A DNA stretch of 64,000 nt, from positions 434,001 through 498,000 of the forward strand of contig CALVKA010000001.1 in NCBI GenBank assembly GCA_944332475.1, written 5' to 3'. The notes beneath the pieces are model-generated. The model worked only from the letters and a program-made list of their open reading frames with translations. It had not been told where the DNA came from and ran no database searches. This document shows positions 1-8,444 of this stretch, one piece after another. Every line of letters begins with the position of its first letter. Within the stretch, counting starts at the first letter, position 1. The stretch is from an uncultured Bacilli bacterium (GTDB taxonomy: Bacteria; Bacillota_I; Bacilli_A; RF39; UBA660). The position numbers and the translations under genes are program-made.

Positions 1-653
1 GTGTCTTGTTTTTCTAGTAGGCAACCATCAAAAAACTCTTTTAGTTCATTACTATCTCCTGTTATTGCACTAACGATAGAGGCATGCATAAATTGTTGGC
101 TTGTTCGTTCTGTTACATTGGAAAAATCTAAGTCATAGTTAAAGCCTAAATATTCGTTCATACATTCTACGCATTCTCTCAAGTATTCTCTAGCAATTCT
201 TCCGTTTCCTTCTCTGAATGGGTGTATAATATTTAACTCTCCATATAAATCCGCCAACCAAGTTGTAATATCCTCTTTTGTAGTAATGCTTGGAAATTTT
301 TTCTTAAACATATTTAGAGTATCCGTCAAATAACTATAAATATATTCTGGTCTACAGAATGGTGTATTTCCTTTTGAAATATTTTCATTTCTAGTTTTCC
401 CTGCAAAACTATAAATTCTACCAAATACTTCTTTATGTAAATCAAAATAATACTGGGCAGTAAAAAGTTTTTGTGGTTTGGGATTTTTTCGCAATTGTAT
501 TGTAGCTAAAGCAAAGGTTGTAATTCTTCTTTCTGCAATATCTAGTTCTTCTTGAGTCCTAATATCTAATTTGTTTATTAAAACATTTGTTTCTGGATAA
601 CAATATTTAGATTGTCTATCTAGTGCTTCGTCCAAGCGCCCTTTGATCTCCAT
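1..653 (-). CDS. Fic family AMP-transferase toxin, 3' end beyond the window
   Basis: At least 217 codons read leftward off position 1. The Fic active-site motif HPFREGNGRIAR lies at about residues 144-155, with catalytic His144 and the GNGR phosphate-binding loop intact, so the enzyme looks active. Fic enzymes normally transfer AMP from ATP to a hydroxyl side chain of a target protein. The ATG at 653 is preceded by a GGAG ribosome binding site. The start lies inside the upstream antitoxin gene (38-nt overlap in another frame), as is common when toxin translation is coupled to the antitoxin. The family is clear; the target is unknown. Confidence 0.9.
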   Translation of the reverse strand, partial: MEIKGRLDEALDRQSKYCYPETNVLINKLDIRTQEELDIAERRITTFALATIQLRKNPKPQKLFTAQYYFDLHKEVFGRIYSFAGKTRNENISKGNTPFCRPEYIYSYLTDTLNMFKKKFPSITTKEDITTWLADLYGELNIIHPFREGNGRIAREYLRECVECMNEYLGFNYDLDFSNVTERTSQQFMHASIVSAITGDSNELKEFFDGCLLEKQD

Positions 654-858
654 TTTCTATTTCTCCTTCGTCTTTATTGGGTTCTTGCGTTATAACGTCC
701 TCTAATAATTCATCGATTGCTTCTTCAGTTGGTCTTCCGTGATACTGTTCTATGATTCTTGATATTAAATCTTTTTCGTATAATGTAATTGCGTGGCCTT
801 CTATCTCGGTATTTCCAGCTGCTTTTTCTACTTCTTGACGTATCAATTCTTCCGACAT
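616..858 (-). CDS. Antitoxin of the Fic toxin (VbhA-like)
   Basis: An 80-residue acidic protein upstream of and overlapping the Fic gene. Class I Fic antitoxins such as VbhA carry a helix with the motif (S/T)xxxE(G/N), whose Glu blocks the Fic ATP site. Here residues 16-21 read N-T-E-I-E-G: Glu20-Gly21 match, but the first position is Asn instead of Ser/Thr. A purine-rich ribosome binding site (AAGGAAGG) lies before the ATG. Order and overlap with fic support the assignment; it is inferred from position and motif. Confidence 0.8.
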   Translation of the reverse strand: MSEELIRQEVEKAAGNTEIEGHAITLYEKDLISRIIEQYHGRPTEEAIDELLEDVITQEPNKDEGEIENGDQRALGRSTR

Positions 859-871
859 TCTATCACCTTCC

Positions 872-1762
872 TTAACTCTTTCTTAGTTTAATTATATCAT
901 CTTTTTCTATATTTCCTATTAGTAAAGAGGAATTTTTATCATGCTGTTGTTGATGGAATTTTACTTTTTTTTCATCATAATTTGCATAACAATATTTACA
1001 GAAGTGGCTGCAAGTGTTATAAGCTCCAATATCCACCATTTCAACACAGTTACATTTTCCTCCCAATCTTGCTTTCCATTTTTTAAACTTGTCTTTTCCT
1101 GTTAATTGTTTGGCTAACTCTTTACTAAGGCAGTCGGCTTTTACGAAGCCATATTCTACCAGATTTTCGTCTTCAAAGCAAGTTTGTACTGTCATATGAT
1201 GTTTTTTTGCGATGGTTGAGAAGTTTTCTCCAATCGTTTTGTAGTCGTCTTTTGTTAGGGATTTGGGTTTTATTTCTTTTATATGATCTCTTACATTTTT
1301 ATAGTTATCTAAAAAGGAGATGATGATGTGTTCTATATATCCGTCTAGTTGATTACATAATCTTTCAAACATTTTTATATGGTATTGTAGACTATATTTG
1401 TTATTTATAAAAATTGGGTCATAACGTACATAAGTATATTCTTTTCCTATCATTTTTGATATTTTTTTGATACCTTCTAATATTTCTTTCTTGGGTGGTA
1501 AATTGGGTTCTATTTCTTTTAGATATGGTGTTAGGGTTATATGAAATATCTTGGGCTTATCTATTTTTTCTAAATATGGAAGAATTGGTAATGGATTCTT
1601 AGTACAAAACATAATAGCGTCTACATTTTGAAAATGAATTCTACTGACTAATTTTGGATTAAAAGGATTCCTGACATCTACATATCCTTCCTCATATCGT
1701 TTTACAAACCACGGAGTATAAAACGCTATAATATCTGTTCTGCCACTGACCATGAGAATCAT
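872..1762 (-). CDS. DUF1848 family protein with radical-SAM-like cysteine motif
   Basis: 296 residues of the DUF1848 type. The N-terminus has SGRTDI and a following FYTPWF stretch. The C-terminal region carries a Cys pair near 237-239 and then C251-x3-C255-x2-C258, the spacing of a radical SAM [4Fe-4S] motif. The family may therefore be a divergent radical SAM protein, but no reaction is established. It ends 13 nt before the Fic antitoxin on the same strand, so the three genes could be cotranscribed; whether it belongs functionally to the toxin module is unknown. Confidence 0.75.
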   Translation of the reverse strand: MILMVSGRTDIIAFYTPWFVKRYEEGYVDVRNPFNPKLVSRIHFQNVDAIMFCTKNPLPILPYLEKIDKPKIFHITLTPYLKEIEPNLPPKKEILEGIKKISKMIGKEYTYVRYDPIFINNKYSLQYHIKMFERLCNQLDGYIEHIIISFLDNYKNVRDHIKEIKPKSLTKDDYKTIGENFSTIAKKHHMTVQTCFEDENLVEYGFVKADCLSKELAKQLTGKDKFKKWKARLGGKCNCVEMVDIGAYNTCSHFCKYCYANYDEKKVKFHQQQHDKNSSLLIGNIEKDDIIKLRKS

Positions 1763-1791
1763 ATTACCACCTCTTCTTTTATTGTATCATG

Positions 1792-2820
1792 TTATATTCT
1801 TTCTAGAGCATCTTTTTTATACCATCCCATTGGGACAGTCGTGGATACTAAATATGGATATTTTGCTTCTGGTATGATTCTTGTAATGGTTCCTTCGATA
1901 CCGCTTCTTGCTGTGTTACTGTTGCCATCTGATGAGCCATTCCCTTTTTTTATTGTTCTTACTTTTGTGCCGATAGTAAATTTATCTCCTGTTGCAGATA
2001 AGATTAGGTCGTTGGAAAGCCATCCCGTTCCACGATTAATCAAATATGGTGCTGGTCTTCCGGTAATCACTCTCGTAATGGTTCCACTATGAATTTTGGA
2101 TGTTACTTTTCCTTCTGCATAACTGTTTTTATATAGATAATTAAAAGATACTACATCACCTACTTCATATTCTGCTACCTCTGGTGTTGGCGTTGGTGTT
2201 ATTTCCGTACCTTCAGGGTTTGCATATTTATCCCAGGTATCTCTTGTACCATAAAAATAATCTAAATCTAAGTTTTTCGAATATCCATTTATATAACCTT
2301 TTGAGGTATATTGCCATAAGATATAAAAAGGCCAGTAGCGATTGGTTGGAGGAGTTCCTGGTGCGCCAGTGTTAGCCCCATAACTCGCTACCCATAATCC
2401 GAAATTTCCATTTACTACTCTTGACCAATCATAGCTGTTTGCTGGAGATGCACTCATATATATAATTGGTCTTACTCCTGTTTTTTCATATACTGTTTTC
2501 AAAAAATTATAAGCCCAGGTGGTATTATTAATGCTACTTGCCACTTCCCAATCTAGTACTAATATTGCTTTTTTAATATAATCTTTGGCTTTTGATATGA
2601 ACCAAGTTGCTTCGTCTTCTGGTGTATTATTTAAATCTGGTCTTGCGTAATGATAAAGCCCTATTTTTTTATTATTGTTGATTGCCTGAGTTAAGTATTC
2701 TTTATAATTAGGATCTGTATAACCGACTCCTTCTGTAGCTTTGACAATTACAAAATCTATATCTAATGATGCAATATTAATTCCTGCTTGATATCTAGAA
2801 ATATCAATTCCTTTTAACAC
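1792..2820 (-). CDS. GH25 lysozyme (muramidase) with two C-terminal SH3-like repeats
   Basis: Glycoside hydrolase family 25 domain over about residues 1-215: GIDIS with Asp6, and the acidic pair D90-W-E92 on the strand LVLDWE, the positions expected for cleaving the MurNAc-GlcNAc bond of peptidoglycan. After a Pro/Thr linker come two related segments of about 55 residues (EVGDVVSF... and TIGTKVRT...) ending in GW-containing turns, probably cell-wall-binding SH3-like modules. There is no signal peptide, as in phage endolysins. The start is taken as the GTG at 2820 because AGGAGGTG precedes it by six bases; an upstream in-frame ATG would run through that site. No holin is seen nearby. Confidence 0.88.
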   Translation of the reverse strand: MLKGIDISRYQAGINIASLDIDFVIVKATEGVGYTDPNYKEYLTQAINNNKKIGLYHYARPDLNNTPEDEATWFISKAKDYIKKAILVLDWEVASSINNTTWAYNFLKTVYEKTGVRPIIYMSASPANSYDWSRVVNGNFGLWVASYGANTGAPGTPPTNRYWPFYILWQYTSKGYINGYSKNLDLDYFYGTRDTWDKYANPEGTEITPTPTPEVAEYEVGDVVSFNYLYKNSYAEGKVTSKIHSGTITRVITGRPAPYLINRGTGWLSNDLILSATGDKFTIGTKVRTIKKGNGSSDGNSNTARSGIEGTITRIIPEAKYPYLVSTTVPMGWYKKDALERI

Positions 2821-2960
2821 TTTTTCACCTCCTATCATATTATATAAACAAGTAAAAAAGTAAATCATATTATGTACCTATGATTTCTTTTGTTTTTTTA
2901 GAAAACTGATTTCACGTATGTTATTTTACTAATTTATGATAAAATATTATTGGTGATTTG

Positions 2961-4478
2961 ATGAAAAAATTGACAAAATTTATAAAAGAGTATCGACTAG
3001 TTATAGCAATTTTCTTAATTACTTCTTTATTGATACATCTACCTTTGTTTATAGAGAATATTTTGACAGCTGATGTGTTATTAAATACAAGATATTATTC
3101 TGGCTACGCTTGGGAGCTTTCTCTTGGCAGATTTGGGCTTTATTTTATCGGGCTGTTGAAAGGATTTATAGTATTTCCTCAAATAGAGATTACACTTGGA
3201 ATATTATTGTTATTAGCCAGTATTATTTTCATCTTTGATTTGTTTCATATTCAAAATAAAGCTTTACAAGTAATTTCTAGTATTGTCGTTGCGTGTTGTC
3301 CGATTGTATCTGCTACTTTATTGTTTCATTATTGTGCATTACCATATTGTTTGGCTTTCTTTGGAGGGGTTCTTGCGGTTTATCTTTTTTTCAAAGTGAA
3401 GAAAAGAATTTGGAAATATGGTATTTCTATCCTTCTCATTACGATGTTACTTAGTATGTATCAAGCTTATTTAGCAATTCCTATCACTTTACTTCTCTTT
3501 TACTGGATGATACAAGTATTGCAGAAAAAATTTTCTTGGAAGGAGTTTTTCTTATCTTTTGGGGTTGTTGTTCTAGGAGGAATTTTCTATTATATTTTGA
3601 TGAGGTTGTCTTTGGCTTTCTTCCATATTGATTTAAATAGTTATCGCGGTGCTAATTCCATTGGTTTAGAATCCATTTTTGATATTCCTAGTCGTATATT
3701 ATTGGCTTATCAAAGCTTTTACCAGTTTTATTTTACAGATTCTATCGTTACCAATTCTAATATTGGTATGCAATACGTCAATGTTTTCTTCTTTGTTCTT
3801 TTGGCTATTGGTATTGTTGTTTACTTTATACAAGAAAAGCTTCCTTGGAAATCTATTCTGCTATTTCTTTTCCTTGGTTTATTAATTCCTCTTGGCATAA
3901 ATGTTGTTGTGGTTTTGCTTCCTAATACTAGCATACAACTTCTTATGAGTTCTGGATATATACTAGTGTTTTTGTTTCTATGTTACATTGTGCAAGATAT
4001 TAAAATACTAAAAATTTTTAGTATTTTCCTACTTTTCATTATGATTCGTGGATATGTTATCCAAGATAGTGCAACCTATCAAACTCTTTCTATTACTTAT
4101 CAAAAAACTTATGAAGTGGCAAGTGATATTCGAAGTGAAATTATTAATTATCCTGATATGTCAGTTATGATTGTTGGCAACTTAGAAGATAACCCGATTT
4201 ATGCAAACTCTTATGCTACACAATTGGAACCCGTTTCTCATCTTACTTATGGTTTTGTCTCTAACTACCCTCTTTTTTGGGAAGAATATTCTAATGTAAA
4301 AAATGGATGGAGTCGTTTTATGAACTTCTACCTGGGTTATCCTATTCATTTCGTCGATGAAGATACCTATCATTCTATTTTAGATAGTTCTACTTATCAA
4401 AAAATGTCTTGTTATCCTGAAGATGGTGTTAAAATTATTGATGGTGTTGTAGTAGTAAAAATTGCAAAAGAAAACTGA
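2961..4478 (+). CDS. GtrII-like membrane glucosyltransferase
   Basis: A 505-residue integral membrane protein with about ten hydrophobic segments and a soluble C-terminal tail of roughly 110 residues. The N-terminal loop containing YYSGYAWELSLGRFGLYF resembles the conserved part of the GtrII family (PF14264). Those enzymes transfer glucosyl groups from a lipid carrier to surface polysaccharide. An acidic residue lies in the loop after the first membrane helix, as in GT-C enzymes. The ATG at 2961 follows GGTGAT. It is one of only four genes on the plus strand and has its own terminator. The acceptor is unknown. Confidence 0.7.
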   Translation: MKKLTKFIKEYRLVIAIFLITSLLIHLPLFIENILTADVLLNTRYYSGYAWELSLGRFGLYFIGLLKGFIVFPQIEITLGILLLLASIIFIFDLFHIQNKALQVISSIVVACCPIVSATLLFHYCALPYCLAFFGGVLAVYLFFKVKKRIWKYGISILLITMLLSMYQAYLAIPITLLLFYWMIQVLQKKFSWKEFFLSFGVVVLGGIFYYILMRLSLAFFHIDLNSYRGANSIGLESIFDIPSRILLAYQSFYQFYFTDSIVTNSNIGMQYVNVFFFVLLAIGIVVYFIQEKLPWKSILLFLFLGLLIPLGINVVVVLLPNTSIQLLMSSGYILVFLFLCYIVQDIKILKIFSIFLLFIMIRGYVIQDSATYQTLSITYQKTYEVASDIRSEIINYPDMSVMIVGNLEDNPIYANSYATQLEPVSHLTYGFVSNYPLFWEEYSNVKNGWSRFMNFYLGYPIHFVDEDTYHSILDSSTYQKMSCYPEDGVKIIDGVVVVKIAKEN

Positions 4479-4500
4479 GAAAACTCAGTTTTTTTATTTT
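4471..4500 (+). terminator. Rho-independent terminator of the GtrII-like gene
   Basis: AACTGAG and CTCAGTT form a perfect stem with an AAAA loop, followed by a T-tract. The TGA stop codon lies inside the left arm. Confidence 0.85.
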
Positions 4501-4798
4501 GATGAGGTTATTTCTTTACACTCTTCTGTTGTATATACTTTACTATCACCGGCTAATGTTACGAATAGACATTATTTTTTTGCAATTTGAAAGATATCTT
4601 TTATATAAACAACTATACTTTCCCCGGTCTTGTTAACATCACAATCACTAATCTTCCCCATGATTTTGTAATATTGGTTGTGTTTATATATTTATATCTA
4701 CAATCCTTTTTACCATTATCTAGTTTGTATAGGTAGGTTGAATGAGTTATTTCACTACTTCCTCCTTGAAATACCGCTATATAATATTTGATGCTTGG
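4494..4798 (-). pseudogene. Decayed coding remnants between ogt and the GtrII-like gene
   Basis: No intact gene lies in this 300-base stretch, but minus-strand frames read as protein. From about 4792 a frame runs IKYYIAVFQGGSSE and continues through NITKSWG. A frameshift near 4650 leads to a second frame (DCDVNKTGESIVVYIKD) that ends at a TAA near 4587. A third piece (LAGDSKVYTTEECK) ends at a stop at 4494. No start codons or ribosome binding sites serve these pieces. They look like one or two small degraded genes of unknown function. Confidence 0.5.
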
Positions 4799-5296
4799 CT
4801 AGTTTTCTTTTTCTAAAGTCAATAGGTAGGCTTTTTTTGAAATTCCACCTGCATAACCAACTAGATTCCCTGTAGTTCCAATGACTCTATGGCATGGAAT
4901 AATAATAGAAATAGGATTATGTCCTACTGCTTGACCAATTGCTTGGGCAGAAGTGGTTTTTCTTCCTAGTATCTTGGCTACTTTATGACTTAGTTCTTTA
5001 TATGTGATTGTTGTTCCATAAGGAATGTTGAGTAATTCTTTCCATACAATTTTTCTAAAATCAGTTCCAGCTGGCTTTAATTTCAAATCATTGGGATTTG
5101 GATTTTTTCCTGCAAAATACTGTACTAGCCAAGACTTTGTTTGCTTGAAGATTTCTAAATCGTCTTTTCTTTCCAAATTATTGGAGACACCTTCTAAAAA
5201 ATGTTTTTGCTGTTCTAAATATAATCCCGTCAAATATATACCATCACTTATTAAAATTAGAGGGCCTAGAGGAGATGTTTGCGTTGTTATATACAT
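4799..5296 (-). CDS. ogt: Methylated-DNA-protein-cysteine methyltransferase
   Basis: 165 residues with the active-site motif PCHR at 134-137 (acceptor Cys135) in the usual IIPCHRVIG context, and the conserved Asn before it (HNPISII). It repairs O6-methylguanine by moving the alkyl group irreversibly onto its own cysteine. The N-terminal small domain and C-terminal winged-helix domain together match the normal length of the family. It has no close operon partner. Confidence 0.95.
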   Translation of the reverse strand: MYITTQTSPLGPLILISDGIYLTGLYLEQQKHFLEGVSNNLERKDDLEIFKQTKSWLVQYFAGKNPNPNDLKLKPAGTDFRKIVWKELLNIPYGTTITYKELSHKVAKILGRKTTSAQAIGQAVGHNPISIIIPCHRVIGTTGNLVGYAGGISKKAYLLTLEKEN

Positions 5297-5389
5297 ATTT
5301 TCACCTATCCATTTATGATTAACATATCATATTTATACTTTATCGTAAAGAATATTTCCTTTTTTTACTACGAAAATGAAAAGCCCCTC

Positions 5390-5938
5390 TTATTTTAGAT
5401 ATTCTTTATAGAATTTCTCTATTTTATCAAAGGGAATGACTTCTTTCCTATCGTATAAGTCTGTATGTACTGCGTTTTGTATTATCATTAATTCCTTGTT
5501 ATCAGTGTGTTTGTTGTTTTCTATCATGTGTTGATAAGTATCTTTACTCATGTAATAAGAATGAGCTTTTTCTCTATGAATGATTAAAACTGCATTTCTA
5601 ATTTCATTAGCATAAGCGAGGATTGGTTGATTCATAAATGACATTGTTCCAATCACATTCCATCTTTCGTTAGAGTTTAGACTACGTTTGTGATAACCAC
5701 GTTTTGTTTTGTAATAGTCATGATAATCTTTTACGAAGAATGGAGCATTGTTTGATACTAGGTCTACAACTTCACCCAACCTTTTGTAAGTTTCTGATTT
5801 CTAATCTTTTATTCTTTGTACATTTAGAATAATTCTTTGGCTGTGTCTTGTTTCTTCGTTGTCGGCAGAGTCAAAATAACCATTTGCACTGATTCTTGAC
5901 ATATCATACATCGTTGATGCAACTGTTGCTTTATTCAT
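5390..5938 (-). pseudogene. Broken alpha/beta hydrolase (C-terminal part only, internal amber stop)
   Basis: An open frame of 129 codons (5390-5779) encodes the C-terminal part of a dienelactone-hydrolase-like alpha/beta hydrolase. It contains VLIIHREKAHSYYM and QNAVHTDLYD, the latter carrying the His of the catalytic triad. The same reading frame continues upstream through a TAG at 5801-5803 to 5938 (VASTMYDMSRISANGYFDS), still matching the family. The nucleophile-elbow half of the enzyme is missing upstream. The gene has lost its 5' half and carries an in-frame stop, so it cannot make an active hydrolase. Confidence 0.8.
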
Positions 5939-6050
5939 TTATTTCCTAAAATGAAGATTGATATGTATATGATGTGGAAGAAATTTCAATTTTTCTCCAA
6001 AACTAGGGCTGCTTTTTTAGAAAAAATAGAAAAACAGCTGCAAAAAGAAA

Positions 6051-6072
6051 ACGATTAAAATTATCTAATCGT
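6051..6072. terminator. Bidirectional hairpin downstream of the rhomboid gene
   Basis: ACGATTA pairs with TAATCGT; T-rich tracts follow in both directions. It sits just past the TAA of the minus-strand rhomboid gene. Confidence 0.65.
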
Positions 6073-6074
6073 TT

Positions 6075-6674
6075 TTATTTTAACCAAACACTAAAATCCA
6101 AGCCATTTATTGTTAGTATTCCAAATATCACTCCACAGATAGCACCTGTTATATGGCCAAGATGAGAAATGCCGTCTTTTTTTCTTCTAAATAGTTTAAT
6201 GATTTCATCTACTACAAAGAATAATATAATTAAAGTTAAAGTAATTGGAATTTTTCCGTTTTCTATGTTAACAAATGAACTTAAAATAATTAACATGTAA
6301 GCTATTCCACTAGCTCCTAAAATGCCATTTTTTCCAAGTAATCGATTAACAATTCCTATAATTAGGGATGTTAATACCATGGCAATTAATAAATTAATTG
6401 AGCCATATTTTTCTTCTATTAAAGGACCAATCAATAATATTTTAATAAAGTTACTGTATAAATGATCCCAGTCTGTATGACCTAAGGAGTGAGTGACTAA
6501 CTTAAAATATGTTAGCGGATTTAGTAAAGTATCATTTTTATACGTTGTGAAAAAAGTTGCACTAAATTTTCCTTTACATAATTTATCTATGATCAAAATA
6601 ATTAAACAGATAAAAAAGTACGTTAAAATGATGGGAGCATTATAATCAAATTTTGAAATAATTTCTTCTGTCAT
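6075..6674 (-). CDS. Rhomboid family intramembrane serine protease
   Basis: 199 residues with about six membrane helices. The catalytic pair of rhomboids is visible: GASG at 120-123 (Ser122) and SHLGHITGA with His171. An H-x6-H-x3-N pattern in the segment around 65-75 (HTDWDHLYSN) corresponds to the conserved region that forms the oxyanion hole. It cleaves membrane-spanning helices of unknown substrates. The gene is 10 nt downstream of the flavoprotein gene, so the two are probably cotranscribed. Confidence 0.85.
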   Translation of the reverse strand: MTEEIISKFDYNAPIILTYFFICLIILIIDKLCKGKFSATFFTTYKNDTLLNPLTYFKLVTHSLGHTDWDHLYSNFIKILLIGPLIEEKYGSINLLIAMVLTSLIIGIVNRLLGKNGILGASGIAYMLIILSSFVNIENGKIPITLTLIILFFVVDEIIKLFRRKKDGISHLGHITGAICGVIFGILTINGLDFSVWLK

Positions 6675-6684
6675 ATACTACCTT

Positions 6685-7308
6685 CTATAGTCCATCTGTA
6701 AAGTTGGTGAATGCTCTTCTTTCATTTTCAGGAAGACCATATTTTTCTTTTCCTAGCTTGATTGATTTCATTAAAAAAGACATATTATGAGCTAGGTTTC
6801 TTATGGTTTGTAATCCTTCTTTATCCTTTTCTACATCTTCTTTTTTAGAACCGTGTACTTCATTCCAATAAGTACTTGTTGCGATTGGCATACTACAAAT
6901 TCCAAAGTATTTATTAATTTCATCATAGGCAGATGTTGATCCTGCTCTTCTAGAGGAAATAACACAAGCTCCTACTTTCATAGATTTGTCAAAATGGGTA
7001 CTAAAAAATAGCCTATCTAATAATGATAATATTGTACCATTGGCTCCTGCATAATAGACTGGTGTTCCAATTACGATTCCATCTGCTTCTTCAAACTTTG
7101 GAGCAATCTCATTAACAATATCATCAAAGACACATTTTCCAGTACCTGCACAACTTCTACAAGAGATGCACCCTCTTATCTCTTTGTTACCAACTAAAAG
7201 GGTTTCTGTTTCTATATTTTCTTCATGAAATGTATTTTCCAATTCTTTTAGTGCTCTTGCGGTACAGCCGTTTGCTTTAGCACTTCCATTTAATATTAAA
7301 ACTTTCAT
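6685..7308 (-). CDS. Iron-sulfur flavoprotein / NAD(P)H-dependent FMN reductase
   Basis: 207 residues with a flavodoxin-like fold. The N-terminal strand and loop MKVLILNGSAKANG binds FMN phosphate, and TPVYYAG lies in the flavin-binding loop. A compact cysteine motif C47-x2-C50-x2-C53-x5-C59 matches the [4Fe-4S] signature of Isf-type flavoproteins. These transfer electrons and reduce O2 or peroxide in anaerobes. The ATG at 7308 follows AGTAGGTG and is preferred to the in-frame ATG at 7332. Confidence 0.85.
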   Translation of the reverse strand: MKVLILNGSAKANGCTARALKELENTFHEENIETETLLVGNKEIRGCISCRSCAGTGKCVFDDIVNEIAPKFEEADGIVIGTPVYYAGANGTILSLLDRLFFSTHFDKSMKVGACVISSRRAGSTSAYDEINKYFGICSMPIATSTYWNEVHGSKKEDVEKDKEGLQTIRNLAHNMSFLMKSIKLGKEKYGLPENERRAFTNFTDGL

Positions 7309-7348
7309 AATTACACCTACTTTCCTATTCATTATAATATTACTATAT

Positions 7349-7385
7349 AAAAAAACAAATTACAAATCGAAAAAACTAGTTTGTT
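7349..7385 (-). terminator. Probable terminator after ygjV-like gene
   Basis: Minus strand reads AAAACAAA ... TTTGTTTTTTT around an AT-rich loop just after the ygjV-like stop. The stem is weak (A/T pairs). Confidence 0.4.
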
Positions 7386-7888
7386 TTTCCTTTTATATCA
7401 AACTTATAGATAGCAAAAACTGCTCCTAAAAGTTCAATTATCGTTGCGATTAGGCCAGTAATTGCTAAAACCTTAATATTATAAATAATATATAAAGTAC
7501 AGGAGATGACTTCTGTTATACGGATCTTTGTTAAATTTCCATTCCATAAGGCTATACTATATATCACAACTGCTATCATTGGTAAAGTACTAATGATTCC
7601 TGTATAAGATAAACTAGAGGTATAAACCATGATTATAATTGTTATTATCAGCCAATAAATAGGTGGTCTTGTTTTGGGATATCGATTAAATATCCAATTT
7701 CGAATCATGCAAATTAAGTTCATAAAACAGCCTGTATTGGCTTTTAAAAAGAAATATTGAAGAGCGTATAATAAACTTGATATCATTTGATATGTTAATA
7801 GTCTTTTTTTGCTATTATTCTGTAAGCTAATTATTAAAATTATCAATGCTATGGCACCAATAATTTGAGCAATTATAAAATTCGTCAT
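7376..7888 (-). CDS. YgjV family inner-membrane protein
   Basis: 170 residues with five or six hydrophobic segments and the pattern of the Imp-YgjV family (PF10688): an N-terminal helix, then LLTYQMISSLLYALQYFFL and MNLICMIRNWIF. Function of the family is not known. It ends 67 nt before the flavoprotein gene. Confidence 0.75.
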   Translation of the reverse strand: MTNFIIAQIIGAIALIILIISLQNNSKKRLLTYQMISSLLYALQYFFLKANTGCFMNLICMIRNWIFNRYPKTRPPIYWLIITIIIMVYTSSLSYTGIISTLPMIAVVIYSIALWNGNLTKIRITEVISCTLYIIYNIKVLAITGLIATIIELLGAVFAIYKFDIKGKTN

Positions 7889-7930
7889 ATGACACCTTCT
7901 TTTATTCTATGTATTTATTATATCATAAGA

Positions 7931-7954
7931 AAAGATATCTTTTTTGATATCTTT
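7931..7954 (-). terminator. Terminator of the ferredoxin gene
   Basis: AAAGATATC and GATATCTTT form a nine-base perfect stem that overlaps the stop codon, followed on the minus strand by TTCTT. Confidence 0.75.
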
Positions 7955-8444
7955 ATTCATTTACTTCTAATTTATTTAATAATTTATCAATGGTTTCTTC
8001 TTTTTCTTTTGTTGTTTCCTTTAATTCTTCTAATAAGTCATGGGTATTTTTACTTTCTGGTAACATATACCCAGCTTCTCTCATCAAGTCCTCAATTATT
8101 ACTTTGTTGGCATGAATCAAGGATTTATAAAATTTCTTTTCCTCTTCGTTAGAGGCTGCAATCATCATTCCTCTTAATTTGTTTATAGTATCTATTTTTA
8201 TGTTAGCAACTTTAAATAGGACTTTTACGACTTCTTCTTGTTTTTCTTGTTGTTTTGGCATCTTGTTTGGGATTAATGTGATGGCATGAGATGGACAGGC
8301 ATTGGCACAGGCTCCACAGCCGATACATTTAGAAAAATCGATTTGACCAGTCTCTGTATCGCTTGCTCCTGTTGGACAGACAAATAAACATAGACAATCT
8401 TTGGAACATAGTTTTAGATCACGATATGCATGAAATTTAGCCAT
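7953..8444 (-). CDS. Two-cluster 4Fe-4S ferredoxin with helical C-terminal extension
   Basis: 163 residues. The second cluster site is canonical: C40-x2-C43-x2-C46-x3-C50-P. The first site is spaced C13-x3-C17-x-C19-x3-C23-P, which departs from the usual Cx2Cx2Cx3CP. Beyond residue 60 the protein is charged and probably helical (KQQEKQEE..., EELKETTKEKEE), an extension of about 100 residues. It starts where the rubredoxin-like gene stops, so the two are translationally linked and probably act together in electron transfer, for example in oxidative stress defence in an anaerobe. Confidence 0.85.
   Translation of the reverse strand: MAKFHAYRDLKLCSKDCLCLFVCPTGASDTETGQIDFSKCIGCGACANACPSHAITLIPNKMPKQQEKQEEVVKVLFKVANIKIDTINKLRGMMIAASNEEEKKFYKSLIHANKVIIEDLMREAGYMLPESKNTHDLLEELKETTKEKEETIDKLLNKLEVNE

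Noticed and set aside
1792-2868. GH25 lysozyme as sign of a prophage
   Set aside because: No holin, integrase, capsid or tail gene is nearby; a single lysozyme does not define a prophage.
5801-5803. TAG as a recoded amino acid
   Set aside because: The gene also lacks its 5' half and catalytic Ser region; other genes use TAG as a normal stop (e.g. Ogt at 4799).
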